Assembly (NCBI GenBank): GCA_963920665.1
Contig: OY987265.1
Span: forward strand, 10,111,001-10,175,000
Direction: 5' to 3'
DNA: 64,000 nucleotides
From: Straminergon stramineum
Taxonomy: Eukaryota > Streptophyta > Bryopsida > Hypnales > Calliergonaceae
Shown here: piece by piece, positions 59,546 through 64,000 of the stretch
Numbering within the stretch: the first letter of the stretch is position 1
Layout of the letters: every line of letters starts with the position of its first letter
Made by a program: the position numbers and the translations under genes
The notes under the pieces: model-generated
Told to the model about the DNA's origin: nothing
Databases searched by the model: none
Seen by the model: only the letters and a program-made list of their open reading frames with translations

Positions 59546-60433
59546 AGTTTGTGAGCTTGTGAGCATGGGCCCATGAGTAGTGAGGAGGGATTTTGCAAGC
59601 ATTGAGTTCAAATTTTTTTAAAAGTACTAGAAAACTTAAAAATATTTCTAAAAATAGATTCCATCTACAATTTTTGATCAAAATTTTCTATTTTTAGTGA
59701 ATTTTTCTATTTATTACTATAGACCTATTACTATGAACCTATTACCGTGGTTTTGTAGAATTTTCAGTGTTGTTTAAAATATTAGGAGTAGACATTATGA
59801 AAATGGTGAATTCAATTGATGTGAAAGATGAATGGAGATGGAAATAAGTTCATATAGAAGAATGATTGATTGCTATCCTATAGCAAACTAGGTCCTCTTA
59901 GGATTGGATGGTTGGTGGAGGGTACTAATAATTTTCTCTTGATGCATTGTTGTTGGAATTGTTTGAATTTTAGAAAAAAAATTATTGATAAGAATTATTT
60001 TTATATCTAATGATCTTTGTCACATTGAATTTTCTTTTGGTTGATCATTGTCTTGTAGCATCATGGATCTTCTCAAAATCAATGAGAGGGTATCAATACT
60101 TCCATCTTGATTTGTAAGTTTGTAGATTTGTTTAGATTTTAGAACAAAAATTTGTTAATAGGAATTCATTATATGTAGAAATAGCTTAGATGCACCGAGA
60201 TTCATTTTTGTTGATTATTATCTTGTAGCAGCATGGATCCTCTTGGGGCCGATGGAAGGTACCTATACTTCTATCTTGATGTGCTAATAATTGGACTTGT
60301 TAAGATTTTGGAAGAAAAGATTTGGTTGATAAGGATTATTTCTATAAGGATTGAGCTTAGTTACACCAAATTGTTAATTAGTTGATCATTGTCTTCTTGT
60401 GGGACTTTTCAGCACCAAAAAAAAGATTGAGTA

Positions 60434-60738
60434 TTCACTCCTCTCTTCTAGATGGGCTCCCCTTAGTGTTGAGGGAGCCCTTACCTGCGGAATTTTATTT
60501 TATTTTTATTTTTATTTTTTTAAATTAAAATTTTTATTCTCCTTGTAGTTAGGAGGCTCCCCTCAACATTGGCACTAAGGGGAGCCCCTACCCATGGAAA
60601 TTTTTTTTATTCTCCTTGGCTCTGAAGGAAGTCCAACTCTAAGAGGTCTTTTTAAAAAATTTAAAGTTTTATTTTCCTCGTGGCTACGGGGCTCCTCTCG
60701 ATGCCAAGAGGAGCCCAACTCTAAGAAGGGAGTGATTA
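60434..60738. mobile_element. MITE with three internal ggctcc hairpins
   Basis: The ends TCACTCC(T)CTCTTCTAGA and the inverse of TCTAAGAAGGGAGTGATTA are similar. Inside are three hairpin-forming motifs of the type GGGCTCCCC...GGGAGCCC (near 60447, 60549 and 60688), each spelling gctcc(c) and its complement around a short loop. AT-rich spacers of about 80-110 bp separate them. Confidence 0.55.
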
Positions 60739-60958
60739 TAAAAATTAAAATCTCAATGAAACAACCTCAAATGATTTCAAATGAATCCTAATTAATAACC
60801 AATTTTTTTTCCCTAAAAATCTAGCAAAGTCTAATAAGTAGCACATTAAGGTTGTTGAAGGAACCACAGTAATAGGTTCATGGTAGTAGATACTAAAATT
60901 TATCAAAAATAATAAATTTTGATCAAATTTTTTAAATGGAATCTCTAAAAAATTATAT

Positions 60959-61018
60959 GCTCGCAAGCTCACAAGTTCACACTTACAAGCTTACAAGCTC
61001 ACAAGCTCACAAGCTCAC
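60959..61018. repeat. Short tandem repeat acaagctcac
   Basis: About six imperfect 10-bp units (ctcacaag / cttacaag) lie at the right end of the foldback element. The left end has two units (tgtgagcttgtgagc). Confidence 0.6.
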
Positions 61019-61358
61019 AGGCTTACAGAATAGCACTCTTGGTTTTACATGTACCCTCTTCCAAAACACCCTTTTGCCATATACGGCTTCAAAGATTGAA
61101 GTTAACAACCTATAAACTCTATCTTCATATACTAGTAGGAAACATAGTACAATTGATTGCTTTGAATGATTGAAAATTGTCTATATTGATTGTAAATGAG
61201 TCATTATGACTCTTTTTAGTCATTGTAGATAGTGATTTACAGGAGATTTCTCTATCATTGATGTTGTATAATTTTTTGTTCTTTGCATTCAATAATCTAA
61301 AGCACCCTATGTGTGCAATGTGACAATTTTTTCTACAAAGCAATGCCTTATATTTACA

Positions 61359-61360
<2 letters not shown>

Positions 61361-61437
<77 letters not shown>
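61361..61437. repeat. (TA)n(TG)n microsatellite
   Basis: An uninterrupted TA run of about 59 bp passes directly into a TG run of about 18 bp. Tyr/Ile-rich frames across it are artefacts of the repeat. Confidence 0.95.
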
Positions 61438-61473
61438 ACTAATACACACACAACTTTGTTTTGAACTAAATGG

Positions 61474-61500
61474 CACTACAAGAAAACATATATTTTATGA
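61474..61500 (+). mobile_element. Left terminus of a CACTA element
   Basis: CACTACAAGAAAACATATAT is a typical plant CACTA terminus (CACTACAAGAAA). No inverse copy ending cttgtagtg follows within the window, so the other end probably lies beyond 64000, or this is a solo end. Confidence 0.6.
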
Positions 61501-62819
61501 CTACAAAAATATGATTGGGGATGACTGACTTCCGATGTACCCACAAGAGAAAGATACATAGAAAATAAAAATTCAAAAAGAAAGGCCAAAAAATGTACAC
61601 AATTTACAAAAGTAAGCCAACGCCAACTTTGAAGAAGAAAAACCTTTTGAATTTTGAAGCTTATTGTTGATTTTGTATCTTTTTTGTTTGGATTTAAAAC
61701 ATCATCCTTGTACTTACACATGAAACCAAATTGAACCATTAGAACTCTACATGAAGGAAAAATCTAAAAACTTGTAGTACATTTACACTCTCTCTTCCTC
61801 CCTCCCACACAACTTTAGAAGTTTGCATGGATTGCTGGTGATCGATGTTTGTAATAAAGCTTCACTTTGAAGCTAATCTAAGGTCTCAAAAACCTTAACA
61901 AATGTCAATAATATTTCTATTGCATTGTTGCATCATCTACATAAGAAAAGAACACACATAACAAATAAAAAGCAGAAAAGAAATTGGAAATGGTACACTT
62001 CATAAATTACCTTACTGTCTAATTTGGTTTCACACATAAGTAAACCACCAACAGCGTCCAGCCGCCCACCAGTGTCCTATCGCTTCATTTCCTAATCACT
62101 TGCATGTATAGATCAATCATATGAGAAATGTGATCCTAAACTATGATTCTAGCATCTACATAGTATTGAATAAAATAGAAATAGTTGTTTCAAAACAAAA
62201 CAAAAAAATTCAATTACTATTAAATTGATGATTAGTTAGGGATGCTAGAAATACCTCTTCGAAAAATTTGGTTTCATTGATAGAGTGAATATTTCTGCAT
62301 TGAAGTCACCCCTTAGTTCCACTTTGACTTGATCATCTAGAAAATGCAAGCAAGATAGATGGCTCGGAAAGTGAAATTTTGGATATTTGATGTTGACTTG
62401 GATTAATTAGAAATGCCCATGGAGTGAAAATGCCTTTGGTATGATAAATGCCCTCATTTGAAGGAAATTTTGGGTGTTTGAAGTTGACTTACATTAATTA
62501 AAAATGGCCATAGAGTAAAAATGCCCTCGTCCTGATCTATGTCCTCATTTGAGTGAAAATTTTCACTTGTCTTTCAATTGTGTCCTAGTTTTAACTTGTA
62601 ACACTAGATATGAAGACCTAACCTCCTACCACCTCCCCTCACTATGTAAAGCAACACCATTTTTCAAGGCATTTGTTTGCTCCTCAATTCACCTTATGTA
62701 TTTTTTTTTTTTCTCCTCCCTTTTTCTCTTTTTTCTTCCTACAGAAAGTCACATTTTCTAATGACAAACTATCCCTCTTCCCCATCTCAAATCCTAATAA
62801 AGGTAAATATAAACACAAA

Positions 62820-63650
62820 ATAGATAAACTAGGACTTTTCATCTTATCTACCTCCATCTTCAATGAAGAATCGTAAATATCAGAAACTTGATTTGGAGAT
62901 TGCACCCCTCTCACATTCTCAGCGCTAGGTGGATTTTTCCAAAATCTTGAGCTATTAACACTCTCAAGAACCTTTTTTTTTTTCTTCATTTGATTAAAAA
63001 AAAATGTGTCAGGTGTGTTAACTTGATGCATAAATAGGAAAGGAAATATAGGAGGTCAAACTCCTTACCAAGTAATTGGGGCTCTTCATCATGTGCTGCT
63101 GTTGAACACCTTTTTCTAAATATACCTACCTGCTCACGTACCAACATCCCACGAACAACAACCTCTATTTGTTGCAATTGAAAAATGACAACAAAGGCTC
63201 AGCTCACTTGCACTCAATGCTCCTACTTAAATGACTCACAACACATCCACAATAATTTCTATATCAAATGTTTAAAATTGAAATTCCTACCTTTGTCCTA
63301 GAAACTTGAGTGCTATAAACAAACTTCACGAAATCTTCCCTAGAGTCAGACAATTTGTAGACTGCATAGAAATCATCCAACTCAAATGAGTTGAAGCTAG
63401 ATGCTAAGCTATCTCTCTTTGGCACCCTTTCCCCCTTCAACTATAACTTTTCAACAAGTTGTTCAAGAGACTCCACCTATAGGAACACAAAACATAGAAT
63501 GAAAAATGAAGAGTTTCAATTTGGCGCTAAAATACACCCACTCAATTAATGGAGATCTATACAATAGTCTACATTGAAATAGTAGGTTTTTACTTGTTCT
63601 CGGAGAAACTTCTTTTCACATTCTATTGCAAAAACGTTGTCACATTGTAA
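62820..63650 (-). pseudogene. Unrecognised spliced coding remnant on the minus strand
   Basis: Successive exon-like pieces read on the minus strand. Positions 63650-63594 give FAIECEKKFLREQ before a GTAAAA donor. Positions 63476-63291, after a ctatag acceptor, give VESLEQLVEKL, a TAG stop, then LKGERVPKRDSLASSFNSFE and LDDFYAVYKLSDSREDFVKF before a GTAGGA donor. About 63177-63075 gives LQQIEVVVRGMLVREQ and onward to a GTAAGG donor. Near 62960-62860 the readable stretch is SVNSSRFWKNPPSAENVRGV. Part is heptad-like (coiled coil). The family is not recognised. The in-frame TAG suggests decay. It lies next to a CACTA terminus and could be a captured or transposon-borne gene. Confidence 0.35.
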
Positions 63651-64000
63651 ATGCGTTCATTATGTGAAAATACATAATTGTTTGTTAAATCGGAGTTTTT
63701 TTTTCTAGAGTCTCAAGAAACAAATGGAGTCATACTCCACTTGAACTTTTTTTTTTACCTCTATTTGACAAACATTTAGTTCTTTGATTTCTATACTTGA
63801 AGATATTTTTTATTTTAGTTAGTTTGTTTGAAGTTGTAAAAACAAAAGGTAAAGCTTGATTTACCTTTTTAAAATTTTTTTTTAATGGATTAGAAGTCCA
63901 TGTAGATGATGTGGAAAGACTTACCGAGGATAGGAGGTGACCCATGGGGGTATTATGGCCCATGTAGCATCTTAGTGGCCAAAATCCACTAGCTTAGGTG
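63651..64000. other. Window edge, possible further exon
   Basis: Minus-strand sequence near 63923 ends in a good donor (cctcg then gtaagt) and may continue the coding remnant described above beyond the window. Nothing firm can be assigned. Confidence 0.25.

Larger units (their letters stand above)
59546..61025. mobile_element. Foldback element with long arms and nested hairpin MITE
   Basis: The left arm (59550-59760) is the inverse of the right arm (60855-60985). Shared stretches are 'gtgagcttgtgagcat', 'ttgatcaaaattt' and 'ttactatgaacctattac'. The right outer end continues as short tandem units of 'acaagctcac' (60962-61018). The centre contains non-coding DNA and the element at 60434-60738. 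Confidence 0.65.

Noticed and set aside
61125..61528. Frames with Tyr/Ile and Thr/His runs
   Set aside because: They are translations of the TA/TG microsatellite.
1..64000. CRISPR arrays, rRNA and tRNA genes, bacterial operons or ribosome-binding sites
   Set aside because: The window is plant nuclear DNA. The repeats present are transposon termini, tandem units or microsatellites, and no tRNA or rRNA core sequence was noticed.

Overview
The window looks like nuclear DNA of a seed plant, most likely a gymnosperm and perhaps a conifer. This is inferred from AT-rich sequence, intron-bearing plant genes, a dense load of decayed transposons, and class IV-type chitinase and SAP sequences of conifer-like flavour. 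No bacterial, organellar or viral gene was recognised. Homology claims rest on recognised motifs and by-eye comparison of segments within the window; no database was searched.

Layout. Three paralogous GH19 class IV-type chitinase genes lie on the + strand (1295-3390, 11749-13862, 35113-37192). Each has three exons with the same intron phases, a signal peptide, a hevein-type chitin-binding domain, a proline-rich hinge and a GH19 domain. One intact trichome-birefringence-like (TBL/DUF231) gene lies on the - strand (38509-44872, four exons, 514 aa) and converges on chitinase 3. Decayed copies of the last TBL exon plus adjoining intron lie downstream of chitinases 1 and 2 (7246-7880 and 27598-28520). 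The locus is therefore a tandem triplication of a [chitinase + / TBL -] block in which only the third block kept a complete TBL gene.

Block I runs from about 595 to 8870, block II from about 10660 to 29480, and block III from about 33595 onward. Insertions swell and separate the blocks. They include a foldback element carrying a TTAA-flanked insertion (8930-10597), a tandem-repeat insert (15272-16368), a nested stack (17096-20846), a CACTA element whose right arm carries a TTAA-flanked element (23072-24760), and a 4.1-kb insert with a decayed APX-R-like peroxidase (29490-33590). The first intron of chitinases 2 and 3, but not of chitinase 1, contains an exon fragment of a stress-associated protein (A20 zinc finger).

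Beyond the TBL gene (45-64 kb) there is one possible small membrane-protein ORF and otherwise mostly repeats: TTAA-flanked elements, a short Stowaway-like MITE, a foldback element with hairpin modules, a long TA/TG microsatellite, a CACTA terminus, and weak unrecognised coding remnants.

The most unusual signals are two transposon families whose integration behaviour can be read from empty sites inside the window. One is flanked by TTAA with CCC-starting ends (piggyBac-like). The other has CATTAG...CTAATG ends and inserted twice with no target-site duplication.

Functionally, the chitinases are predicted secreted defence or cell-wall enzymes. The TBL protein is a predicted Golgi polysaccharide O-acetyltransferase. 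Their linkage looks like a by-product of block duplication rather than a pathway.
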